From AWTP1-13 sp035258605 (GTDB lineage: Bacteria; Pseudomonadota; Alphaproteobacteria; Rhizobiales; Hyphomicrobiaceae): 15,130 nucleotides of DNA. Under the pieces are notes generated by a model. The model had not been told where the DNA came from, made no database searches, and saw nothing but the letters and a program-made list of their open reading frames with translations. The stretch is from NCBI GenBank assembly GCA_035258605.1, contig DATFXD010000002.1, forward strand, positions 1 through 15,130, in the 5' to 3' direction. Both the position numbers and the translations under genes were made by a program. Of this stretch, positions 8,142-14,953 are shown one piece after another (the first letter of the stretch is position 1; each line of letters starts with the position of its first letter).

Positions 8142-8729
8142 ATGCTCACGCTCACCACCCAGCGCCTGCTGTTGCGGCCCTTCCAGACCGCCGATGCGCC
8201 CCAGTTTGCCCGCCTCGCCGGCGACTGGGCGGTCGCCTCGATGACCAGCGACATTCCCCATCCCTTCGATGCCGAACAGGCGCTGGCCTGGCTGAAGCCG
8301 GCGCGCGGCGAGGTGCGCTTTGCCATCGTCGGCGACGGCGGCCAGCTGATCGGCGGCGCGGGCTATTACCGCCGTCCCTCCGGCATCGCCGAGCTCGGCT
8401 TCTGGCTGGGCAAGCCGTGGTGGGGCCAGGGCTATGCCACCGAGGCGGCCCGTGCGGTATTGGCGCACGGCAGCCGCGATCGGCGTCTGCCGGGGTTTTC
8501 CTCCGCCCACTTCGTCGACAACCCGGCCTCCGGGCGGGTGCTCGCCAAGCTCGGCTTTACGCCGGTCGAACGCATCCCCATTGCCTGCGCGGCGCGCGGC
8601 TACCATGTCGATGCCATCACCTACCGGCTCGAGCGGCACCGGGCATTGCTGTTGATCGCGTCCGCCGGCGAGCGCCGACCGGTGCGGCGGCGCTGGCGCA
8701 CCTGGCTCGGCCGCATCGGCGCCGACTGA
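8142..8729 (+). CDS. GNAT N-acetyltransferase, RimJ/RimL-like
   Basis: Protein of 195 residues. The N-terminus LTTQRLLLRPFQTADAPQFA is typical of the RimJ/RimL-type GNAT fold (Acetyltransf_3). The acetyl-CoA pyrophosphate loop is GQGYATEA at 95-102, and the C-terminal motif is NPASGRVLAKLGF at 127-139. Such enzymes transfer acetyl to an amino group; RimJ and RimL modify the N-termini of ribosomal proteins S5 and L7/L12, but the substrate here is not shown. The ATG at 8142 is chosen by homology; a GTG at 8094 would add 16 atypical residues, and neither start has a good ribosome site. It lies between rpmA and obgE, a placement I recall in other alphaproteobacteria, hinting at a ribosome-linked role. 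The last 30 or so residues are Arg-rich. Confidence 0.88.
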   Translation: MLTLTTQRLLLRPFQTADAPQFARLAGDWAVASMTSDIPHPFDAEQALAWLKPARGEVRFAIVGDGGQLIGGAGYYRRPSGIAELGFWLGKPWWGQGYATEAARAVLAHGSRDRRLPGFSSAHFVDNPASGRVLAKLGFTPVERIPIACAARGYHVDAITYRLERHRALLLIASAGERRPVRRRWRTWLGRIGAD

Positions 8730-8775
8730 CGGCGGACCTGACAGCCGGTCGGTTTGAGGGTGCTATCGAGGTGCC

Positions 8776-9810
8776 ATGAAGTTTCTCGATCAGGCCAAGA
8801 TCTACATCCGGTCCGGCGACGGCGGCGCCGGGGCGGTCTCGTTTCGGCGCGAGAAATTCATCGAGTTCGGCGGTCCCGATGGCGGCAATGGCGGCAAGGG
8901 TGGCGATGTTTGGGTGGCGTCCGTGCCCGGGCTCAACACCCTCATCGACTACCGCTACCAGCAGCACTTCAAGGCCAAGAACGGCCGTCCCGGCATGGGC
9001 AAGAACCGGGCCGGTGCCGGCGGCGCCGACGTCGTGATCGCCGTGCCGCCGGGAACCCAGATCTTCGCCGAGGACCAGGAGACCCTGCTCGCCGACCTCG
9101 TCCAGGTCGGGGACCGCAGCTGTCTGGCACGCGGCGGCAACGGCGGCTTCGGCAATGCCCATTTCAAGTCCTCGACCAATCAGGCGCCGCGGCGCGCCAA
9201 TCCGGGTGCGCCGGGCGAGGAGTTCACGATCTGGCTCAGACTGAAGCTGATCGCCGATGCCGGCATCATCGGCCTGCCCAATGCCGGCAAGTCGACCTTG
9301 CTCGCCAGCGTCAGCGCCGCCAAACCCAAGATCGCCGATTACCCCTTCACCACGCTCCACCCCAATCTTGGCGTGGTGCGCCTCGACGGCATCGACTTCG
9401 TGTTGGCCGACGTACCGGGCCTGATCGAGGGTGCCAATCGCGGCACCGGCCTCGGCACCCGGTTTTTGGGCCACATCGAGCGCTGCAGCGTCCTGTTGCA
9501 TCTCGTCGATGCCACCAGCGAGGACGTGGCGGCGGCCTATCGCACGGTGCGCGCCGAGCTCAAGGCCTATGGTGCCGGGCTCGAGCGCAAGAAGGAGATC
9601 GTGGCGCTCTCCAAGTCCGATTGCCTCTCAGCGGAGGCCCTGGCGCACAAGGCCGACGAACTCAAGCGTGCCGCCCGCAAGAAACCGCTGGTGGTGTCGG
9701 CCGTGGCCCGCCAGGGCTTGCAGGCGTTGATCGGTGCGCTCGCCCGCGAAATCGCCAAGGCCCGACGGCCGCCGGCGGAGGCGCAGGAGGCGCGCAGCTG
9801 GCAGCCGTGA
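8776..9810 (+). CDS. obgE: Ribosome-assembly GTPase ObgE/CgtA
   Basis: Protein of 344 residues. Obg GTPases bind the 50S precursor and link ribosome assembly to growth and stress. The glycine-rich Obg domain covers 1-158 (GDGGAGAVSFRREKF, PDGGNGGKGGDV, GRPGMGKNRAGAGG, ARGGNGGFGN). The G domain follows, with P-loop GLPNAGKST at 166-174, switch I FTTLHPNLG at 191-199, DVPGLIEGA at 212-220, a G4 motif SKSD at 279-282 where NKxD is usual, and SAVARQG at 308-314. There is no long acidic C-terminal domain; the tail is short. GAGG at 8768-8771 serves as the ribosome site. It follows rplU-rpmA-GNAT, as expected; proB, its common next neighbour in related genomes, is absent. Confidence 0.97.
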   Translation: MKFLDQAKIYIRSGDGGAGAVSFRREKFIEFGGPDGGNGGKGGDVWVASVPGLNTLIDYRYQQHFKAKNGRPGMGKNRAGAGGADVVIAVPPGTQIFAEDQETLLADLVQVGDRSCLARGGNGGFGNAHFKSSTNQAPRRANPGAPGEEFTIWLRLKLIADAGIIGLPNAGKSTLLASVSAAKPKIADYPFTTLHPNLGVVRLDGIDFVLADVPGLIEGANRGTGLGTRFLGHIERCSVLLHLVDATSEDVAAAYRTVRAELKAYGAGLERKKEIVALSKSDCLSAEALAHKADELKRAARKKPLVVSAVARQGLQALIGALAREIAKARRPPAEAQEARSWQP

Positions 9811-9827
9811 GTGGGCATGAGATCGGC

Positions 9828-9846
9828 GCCGTCGCCAACCGACGGC
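9828..9846 (+). terminator. Hairpin 18 bases after obgE, possible terminator
   Basis: GCCGTC (9828-9833) pairs with GACGGC (9841-9846) around a seven-base loop. No T-run follows, so its role as the end of the rplU-rpmA-GNAT-obgE transcript is inferred from position only. Confidence 0.35.
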
Positions 9847-10017
9847 ACCCCGTTGCGGCGAGGGCAGCGGCATCGGCTGGGGCGGTCGCCACTGGGCGGG
9901 CCGCGCCAATGCCACTAGGATACGGCGGGCGGGGATGGGGGGCCAACCTTGACCAAGCGCAGCATGGCTTCGCCGACCGTGGCAGCGCCGAACAGGGGAC
10001 AGCCGATGGTGACCGGC

Positions 10018-10023
10018 AGGAGG
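10018..10023 (+). promoter_or_regulatory. Strong ribosome site that fixes the next start
   Basis: AGGAGG, a full Shine-Dalgarno match, stands six bases before the ATG at 10030. It decides between that start, which gives a clean signal peptide, and the longer in-frame opening at 9949. Confidence 0.85.
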
Positions 10024-10029
10024 ACTGGC

Positions 10030-10860
10030 ATGGCGATTGAGCGCTGGCTTGCGGGTCTCATCTGGGCTGCCGGCATGCTCGTCGTTGGCGTGCCGCCGCC
10101 GCTGGCGCAGACACCACCGGCCAACACCGAGGCCGAGACCGATCAGACCTTGTCGCGGCGGGCGGTGATCCGGTTCCTCACCGAGGGTGACTATCCACCC
10201 TTCAACTACCTCGACGAGGACAATGTGCTGACCGGGTTCAACGTCGATATCGCGCGCGCCGTCTGTCTGGAGCTGGCGGCCGCCTGCGACATCCAGGTGC
10301 GGCCGTGGTCGGAGCTGGTGGGAGCGCTGCGCCGGGGCGAGGCCGACGCCATCATCGCCTCGCATGCCATCAATCAAACCATGCTCAAGGCGGTGGATTT
10401 CACCGACCGCTATTATTACACCCCCGGCCGCTTCGCCGGCCTGCGCAACTCGGGCCGCCTCGACATCACCCCCGAAGGTCTCGAGGGCAAGAAGATTGCC
10501 GTCGCCAAGGGCACCGCGCACGAGGCCTACCTGCGCGCCTTTTTCTCCGACAGTTCGATTCGCGTCTTCGAGACGGTGGAGCTGGCGCGTGACGCGCTGA
10601 TCACCAGGTCGGTCGACCTGTTGTTCGACGACGGCATCAGCCTGGTGTTTTGGTTGAATGGGACGGCGTCAAAGGGCTGTTGCGAATTCAAGGGCGGACC
10701 GTTCAGCGAGCCCAAATATTTCGGCGACGGCGTCGGCATCGTGGTTGGACGCGAGGATCAGCAGCTCAAGACCTTGATCAACGCCGCGCTCAAGCACATC
10801 CGCGCCACCGGCCGCTACGAAGAGCTGCTGCTCCGCTACTTTCCGCTGCGCGCCTTCTAA
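10030..10860 (+). CDS. Secreted family 3 solute-binding protein (amino-acid-type, orphan)
   Basis: Protein of 276 residues. The N-terminus MAIERWLAGLIWAAGMLVVG plus VPPPLAQ is a Sec signal peptide, probably cut after about residue 27. The mature part follows the SBP_bac_3 fold: a first beta strand with GDYPPFNYLDEDNVLTGFNV (53-72), then RPWSELVGALRRGEADAIIA (91-110), VDFTDRYYYTP (122-132), LEGKKIAVAKGT (151-162) and VDLLFDDG (195-202). Family members bind small solutes in the periplasm for ABC import or sensing. The Asp that usually binds the ligand amino group appears kept (D201), but the usual carboxylate-binding Arg aligns with M118, so the ligand may not be a standard amino acid. No permease or ATPase gene is near. 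It converges on lysR with 17 bases between. Confidence 0.88.
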   Translation: MAIERWLAGLIWAAGMLVVGVPPPLAQTPPANTEAETDQTLSRRAVIRFLTEGDYPPFNYLDEDNVLTGFNVDIARAVCLELAAACDIQVRPWSELVGALRRGEADAIIASHAINQTMLKAVDFTDRYYYTPGRFAGLRNSGRLDITPEGLEGKKIAVAKGTAHEAYLRAFFSDSSIRVFETVELARDALITRSVDLLFDDGISLVFWLNGTASKGCCEFKGGPFSEPKYFGDGVGIVVGREDQQLKTLINAALKHIRATGRYEELLLRYFPLRAF

Positions 10861-10868
10861 CCGCCGGG

Positions 10869-10888
10869 CCGCCGGTCTCAACCGGCGG
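10869..10888. terminator. Bidirectional hairpin between the binding protein and lysR
   Basis: CCGCCGGT (10869-10876), loop CTCA, ACCGGCGG (10881-10888): a perfect 8-bp stem with a tetraloop. It starts nine bases after the binding-protein stop and spans the lysR stop codon (10878-10880). Its position suits a shared terminator for the two convergent genes, although neither side has a T-run. Confidence 0.55.
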
Positions 10889-11840
10889 AGGCCTGCGGGC
10901 TCGCTTTCACCGCGCCGCCGAGGCCGTTGGCGGTGAGCGCGGCTGCGCCGTGCGCGCTCATGGTGAGGTCGCGGAACCAGATGCCCAGAAAGTCCAACAG
11001 CGCCCGCATGCGCGGCAGCAGGTGTTTGGCGCTTGGATAGAGCGCCCACACCGCGGCATTGCTGCCGACCTCGTAGTCGGCCAGCACCTGCGTGAGCTTG
11101 CCCGAGCGCAGCTCCGACAGCACCACCAGCTCGGAGGCCCGGATCAGGCCGAGGCCATCCTGCGCCGCCTGGCACAACAGCTCCCCGTCGTTGGAGCGGA
11201 TCGGGCCCTGGATGCGCACCGAACTCTCCATGCCGTTTTTGCTGAACGGCCATTGCACCCGGTCGCCGAGCACGAGGCAGTCATGGCGGGCGAGATCCTC
11301 CGGCCGCGTCGGCCGCCCCTTGCGCGCCAGGTAGGCCGGCGATGCCGCGATGATGTGCCGGTCGGGCGCCAGGCGCTTGGCGATCAAGGTCGAGTTCGAC
11401 AAGGTGCCGGTTCGAATCGCCACGTCATAGCCGTCCTCTTGCAGGTTGACGGGGCGGTCCTGCAGATCAACCTGCACGTCGATTTCGGGGTAGGTGCGCA
11501 TGAATTGGCATAAGGCCGGCGCCACGTAGCGCCGGCCGAGGAAGGCGGGGGCGGCGATCTTGAGCGTGCCCTTGGGTTTGCTCACCCGATCATCGACGCT
11601 GGCGCAAGCCACCTCGATTTCCGCCAAAATTCGTTCCACGTGCACCAGGAAGGTGGCGCCTTCCTCGGTGATCCGGATGCTGCGGGTGGTGCGGTCGAAC
11701 AGGCGGGCGGAGAGCTCGGCCTCGAGGGCCTGAATGCGCTTGGAAATGGTCCCCGGTGTCAACCCAAGCTCAATGCCGACGGCGGATAAGTTTTGCAAAG
11801 CCGCGACGCGCGCAAAAATGCGCATATCCTGTATGTCCAT
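10878..11840 (-). CDS. LysR-family transcriptional regulator
   Basis: Protein of 320 residues. The N-terminal winged helix-turn-helix (about 4-62) reads DMRIFARVAALQNLSAVG, then LGLTPGTISKRIQALE and LFDRTTRSIRITEEG. The effector-binding domain runs from about 91 (GTLKIAAPAFLGRRYVAPAL) to about 293, with YDVAIRTG at 138-145. The sequence resembles the large DmlR/CrgA-like branch, whose members control small catabolic genes or their own expression; no target can be assigned. A longer frame from 11981 exists, but ATG 11838-11840 gives the standard LysR start and follows AGAGG (11843-11847). The Ala/Gly-rich tail after about 296 is unusual and ends inside a hairpin. No divergent target gene lies at its 5' end; DUF4175 lies upstream on the same strand. 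Confidence 0.93.
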   Translation of the reverse strand: MDIQDMRIFARVAALQNLSAVGIELGLTPGTISKRIQALEAELSARLFDRTTRSIRITEEGATFLVHVERILAEIEVACASVDDRVSKPKGTLKIAAPAFLGRRYVAPALCQFMRTYPEIDVQVDLQDRPVNLQEDGYDVAIRTGTLSNSTLIAKRLAPDRHIIAASPAYLARKGRPTRPEDLARHDCLVLGDRVQWPFSKNGMESSVRIQGPIRSNDGELLCQAAQDGLGLIRASELVVLSELRSGKLTQVLADYEVGSNAAVWALYPSAKHLLPRMRALLDFLGIWFRDLTMSAHGAAALTANGLGGAVKASPQASAG

Positions 11841-11934
11841 TACCTCTCCCCACGCCGGCGCACGCTTGTTGTTTGTTTGGGGGTCCCCACCCGATCCGCG
11901 CGGCCGGCGGCTTATCGCTGAACACGCGGAGCGC

Positions 11935-11963
11935 ACTCTAGCGAGCAAGTCCCTGGCGTTCAA
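11935..11963 (-). promoter_or_regulatory. Probable lysR promoter
   Basis: On the minus strand: TTGAAC (plus-strand 11958-11963), 17 bases, then TAGAGT (11935-11940), each matching four of six consensus bases at ideal spacing. The leader would be about 90 bases. The imperfect dyad TTC-n6-GAA overlaps the -35 and could be a regulator contact site; this is a guess. Confidence 0.5.
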
Positions 11964-11985
11964 ATGAGAAGTGCGTCTCACCCAT

Positions 11986-12000
11986 CCCCCAAACCGGGGG
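11986..12000 (-). terminator. Small GC hairpin after the DUF4175 gene
   Basis: CCCCC (11986-11990) and GGGGG (11996-12000) around a five-base loop, about 20 bases past the DUF4175 stop. There is no T-run. It may end or slow transcription before the lysR promoter; the support is weak. Confidence 0.3.
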
Positions 12001-12021
12001 GTTCGGTGCCCGGTCGAGGGC

Positions 12022-14610
12022 TCAGAACAGCTTCAACAGCCGCTCCAGATACTCAAGCTCGATCGGCGGCCGCGTCGGCTCGCCCAGCCGCCGGCGCAGT
12101 TCCTCCAGGATCTCGCGAGCGCGCTGGACGTCGATCTGGTCGGGCACCTTGACGCCGACGCCGGGATCGGGACCGTCGGTCCGCTGCGGCGGGCGTCCCA
12201 GCGGGTCGAGCTCGCCCATGCTGTCGTTCAAACCGAACCGCGACGGCAGCTGCTTTAGCATCTGCTGCGCCATGTCGCGCGCGCCCTGGCGCAGCTGTTC
12301 GAGCGCGCGGCTTTCCTCCTGCGTGGCGCCGTCGAGGTCGCCATCGCGCAGCGCCCGCTCCGCCCGCTCCATCGATTCGCCGGCGCCGCCGAATTGTTCG
12401 GGGGCGTTGAGCCCGAATTGGCGCATCCCTTGCTGCAGCCGGCCCAGCATGTCGCGCAACTCGCGCTGGCGGTCGCCGAGGCCGCCGAGTTCATCGCCTT
12501 CACCCTGGCCCGGCGTGTCGCCCGGCTGCCCCTGCTGGCCCTGGCCGCGTTGCCCGCGTTGGCCGCGCTGCCCCTGGCCCTGCTGGCCGCGCTGCCCGCG
12601 CTGGCCCGGCTGGCGTTGCTGACCGAAGGTGTCATCGAGCAATTGCTGCTGACGGCCGATGATGTTGCCGAACTCGTCCATCATCTTGCCGAACTGGCGG
12701 CTCTGGCCCTGGTCGGCCATGCGGCCGGACTGTAGCCGGTCGAGCAGATCGCGCAGCTGACTGAGCATCTGCTGGGCCATGTCGCGGTTGCCGGAGCGGG
12801 CCATGTTCTCAAGATTGCGCAACAGCTGATCGAGGTCCTGCGGCGTCATCATCTGGCTGTTGGGATCCATGCCCTGCATCGGAGGCTGGTTTTCCGCCTG
12901 CTTTTGCAGCTGCTCCAGGAACTGCGCCAACGCCTGCCGCAGCTCCTGCATCAGGCGCTGGATCTCCTCATCGCTGGCGCCCTGCTCGAGCGCCTTGGAC
13001 AGGCGCTCCTGCGCCGCCCGCAGTGCCCGTTCCGCGTCGGTGAGATTGCCGTCCTCGATACGCAGCGCGATATCCCACAACTGGCCGACGACGCTGTTGC
13101 GGCTGGCCCGGCTTTGATCGCGCTGTAGGCGCCAATAGGCGGAGCGCAGACCGAGAAAGACCTGCAGATCCTCGATGAAGCCGTCGGGCTCGATGGTGAG
13201 CGCATCGAGCGCGCGGGCGACCTGCAGGCGGTCGCGCGGGTCTTCCACCAGCCGCCGTCGCTGCTCGACCACGGCGCGGGCGAGCGGCTTTGAGAACCGG
13301 CGTTCCGGCAGCACCAACTCGATCGGTTCACTGCGCCCGGTCTGGCCCGCCAGGTCGCGGGCGATCAGGGTGAGACGCACCTTCATGCCGGCCCAGGGAT
13401 GGTCGCCGATCTCATGGAAGCTCTGCCCCTCGGCCTCCTTGGGATAGGCCTTGGGAAGGCGCAAGGCCAGCGTCGGCGGCCGCTCGAGCGGGGGGCGCGG
13501 ACCCTTCTTGGCTTGTGGCCGGGCCCAGGCGGTGGCGGAGGTGTCGGCCTTGGGAGCGACCCGCTTCATGCGGGTCTCGGCCGAGACCACGCCATAGTCA
13601 TCTTCCACCTTGAACGACAGCTTCAGCCCGCCCCGCGGCGTGCGCTCGGGCTCCTTGGTGAGGCTGATCTTGGGCGGCAGGTCCGGCGTCACCTGCAAGC
13701 TCCAGTTCGCAATCGGCGTGCTGCCGAGGTAGACGGTGGCCGGACCAGAGGTGCGAACCTCGGCCCGGATTTCGGCAACGTCGCCGGGATTGGCGGGAGC
13801 CGGAGCCTCCAACCGCCGCGGTTGGGCCCCGTCGCCGGCGGCAAGCTCGAGCGCCAGCGTGCCAAGACCCTGGCCGCTGGCACGGATCACCATCAGGCTC
13901 TTGTCGGGCACCTCGTAGGGCCCGGTCGGGCGTTCCTGCTGCTGCCAGCCGCCATGCGACCCATCGGCCAGCATAATGGGCGGCTTGCCGGTGTAGGCGG
14001 GCGGCGTCAGCCAGGCATCGAGCCGGGCCTGCACGCCTTTGGCCAGCGGCCCGAACCGGAACGCCGACCACAGACGGTCGGAAGCGCTGTCACCAGCGGC
14101 GATCAGGAGGAACAGCACGACCAAGGTCAACAGGGCGCGGACCGCAAACGGGTCATAACGGTCGGTGCGCGGCGCTGGCCGGCCGACCCTGAGTTTGGCC
14201 AGCAGCGCCGCCAGACGCTGACGGTGCAGGCGCCACAACGCCGCCGTCGGTGCCGCCTCGGCATTGAGCGTCAGTGTGTCTTCGTAGGAGGAGGCCGGCC
14301 GATGCTTGATCGCGGACACGTTTTCCAGCCGGCGGATCGCCTCCATCCGGGTTGGCCAACGCAGCCGCGCCAGCGCCACCAACGCGCCAAGCGTAGTGAG
14401 GACGAAGAGGCCGAGCACCACCTTGTGGGTGAGCTCATCCAACCGCGTCCACAGCCCCAACAGCGACACCACCAGGAACAGGGCAATGAGCCCCAACAGC
14501 AACCACAGGCGTGGCCATAGCTGCTCGAAGAGCAGCGCCCACTTGCTGAGCGTGACTTTGCGCTCGAAGCTTCGCTCCAGCGCCGATTGGGGGGTATCCG
14601 GTGCCGCCAT
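12022..14610 (-). CDS. DUF4175 (TIGR02302-type) large membrane protein
   Basis: Protein of 862 residues of the alphaproteobacterial DUF4175 family, whose function is unknown to me. Three hydrophobic segments (about 32-52, 62-81 and 156-173) anchor the N-terminus in the inner membrane. A probably periplasmic region follows, with beta-rich parts (about 190-435; note LTPPAYTGKPPIML and FKVEDDYGV). Then come long charged helices and likely coiled coil (about 440-660), a Gln/Gly/Arg repeat tract (664-703) and a helical C-terminus. RDMAQQMLxQL occurs twice (609-619 and 778-788). The start ATG (14608-14610) has only a weak purine-rich ribosome site, and a 16-base palindrome lies 20 bases upstream. 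It is followed on the same strand by lysR, which has its own promoter. Family call is from sequence memory; a role in envelope organisation would be a guess. Confidence 0.85.
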   Translation of the reverse strand: MAAPDTPQSALERSFERKVTLSKWALLFEQLWPRLWLLLGLIALFLVVSLLGLWTRLDELTHKVVLGLFVLTTLGALVALARLRWPTRMEAIRRLENVSAIKHRPASSYEDTLTLNAEAAPTAALWRLHRQRLAALLAKLRVGRPAPRTDRYDPFAVRALLTLVVLFLLIAAGDSASDRLWSAFRFGPLAKGVQARLDAWLTPPAYTGKPPIMLADGSHGGWQQQERPTGPYEVPDKSLMVIRASGQGLGTLALELAAGDGAQPRRLEAPAPANPGDVAEIRAEVRTSGPATVYLGSTPIANWSLQVTPDLPPKISLTKEPERTPRGGLKLSFKVEDDYGVVSAETRMKRVAPKADTSATAWARPQAKKGPRPPLERPPTLALRLPKAYPKEAEGQSFHEIGDHPWAGMKVRLTLIARDLAGQTGRSEPIELVLPERRFSKPLARAVVEQRRRLVEDPRDRLQVARALDALTIEPDGFIEDLQVFLGLRSAYWRLQRDQSRASRNSVVGQLWDIALRIEDGNLTDAERALRAAQERLSKALEQGASDEEIQRLMQELRQALAQFLEQLQKQAENQPPMQGMDPNSQMMTPQDLDQLLRNLENMARSGNRDMAQQMLSQLRDLLDRLQSGRMADQGQSRQFGKMMDEFGNIIGRQQQLLDDTFGQQRQPGQRGQRGQQGQGQRGQRGQRGQGQQGQPGDTPGQGEGDELGGLGDRQRELRDMLGRLQQGMRQFGLNAPEQFGGAGESMERAERALRDGDLDGATQEESRALEQLRQGARDMAQQMLKQLPSRFGLNDSMGELDPLGRPPQRTDGPDPGVGVKVPDQIDVQRAREILEELRRRLGEPTRPPIELEYLERLLKLF
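12502..12621 (-). repeat. In-frame repeat tract coding Gln/Gly/Arg
   Basis: About 40 codons of the DUF4175 gene (residues 664-703) are built from variants of the units GQRGQRGQ and GQQGQ, encoded by near-repeated nine-base units such as TTGGCCGCG and CTGGCCCTG on the plus strand. Such a tract is likely disordered in the protein and prone to length change by slippage. Confidence 0.8.
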
Positions 14611-14629
14611 TGCTTCACTCTACCACGGG

Positions 14630-14645
14630 GCGCTGGCGCCAGCGC
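14630..14645. repeat. 16-base perfect palindrome upstream of the DUF4175 gene
   Basis: GCGCTGGCGCCAGCGC is a perfect inverted repeat whose near edge is 20 bases from the DUF4175 start codon. It could be an operator for a dimeric regulator, or an RNA hairpin in the leader just above the ribosome site. Confidence 0.7.
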
Positions 14646-14929
14646 AACACATTAACAACGATGATGGAACGGTGATGACGCCGTGAAGTTGCGCGAGCAA
14701 TGGGGCGCCGGCGGGGCATGCGGCCGACGCCCAGGTTCGCCAGACGCAAAGCGCAGGGCCCGGACCTGGCCCGAAACCCAAGCGCGAACCAGGCACCAGG
14801 TGCTGACCTCGACCCAGGTGAGCGCAGGCGGCGCGCTCGGGCTTCGCACTCCCGCGCCCAGTCGCCGCTGGCCGTCCGAGCCAGCCCCTGGCCCCGAGGC
14901 CGCCACCCCCCGGCATCGGCCGCCCCTCC

Positions 14930-14953
14930 CTCACTCCTTGGCTCACTCCTTGG
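14930..14953. repeat. Tandem duplication of CTCACTCCTTGG
   Basis: Two perfect, directly adjacent 12-base copies (14930-14941 and 14942-14953) in non-coding DNA. They may be a simple slippage duplication or paired binding sites. Confidence 0.75.

Noticed and set aside
9949..10029. Earlier start for the solute-binding protein
   Set aside because: It would put 27 polar residues before the signal peptide; the full AGGAGG site points to 10030.
11841..11981. Longer LysR N-terminus from 11981
   Set aside because: LysR proteins begin a few residues before the helix-turn-helix. The extension covers the probable promoter and lacks family similarity.
13399..14520. 373-codon plus-strand frame opposite DUF4175
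   Set aside because: Its Gly/Arg/Gln-rich product has no domain; the minus-strand frame has membrane segments and family features.
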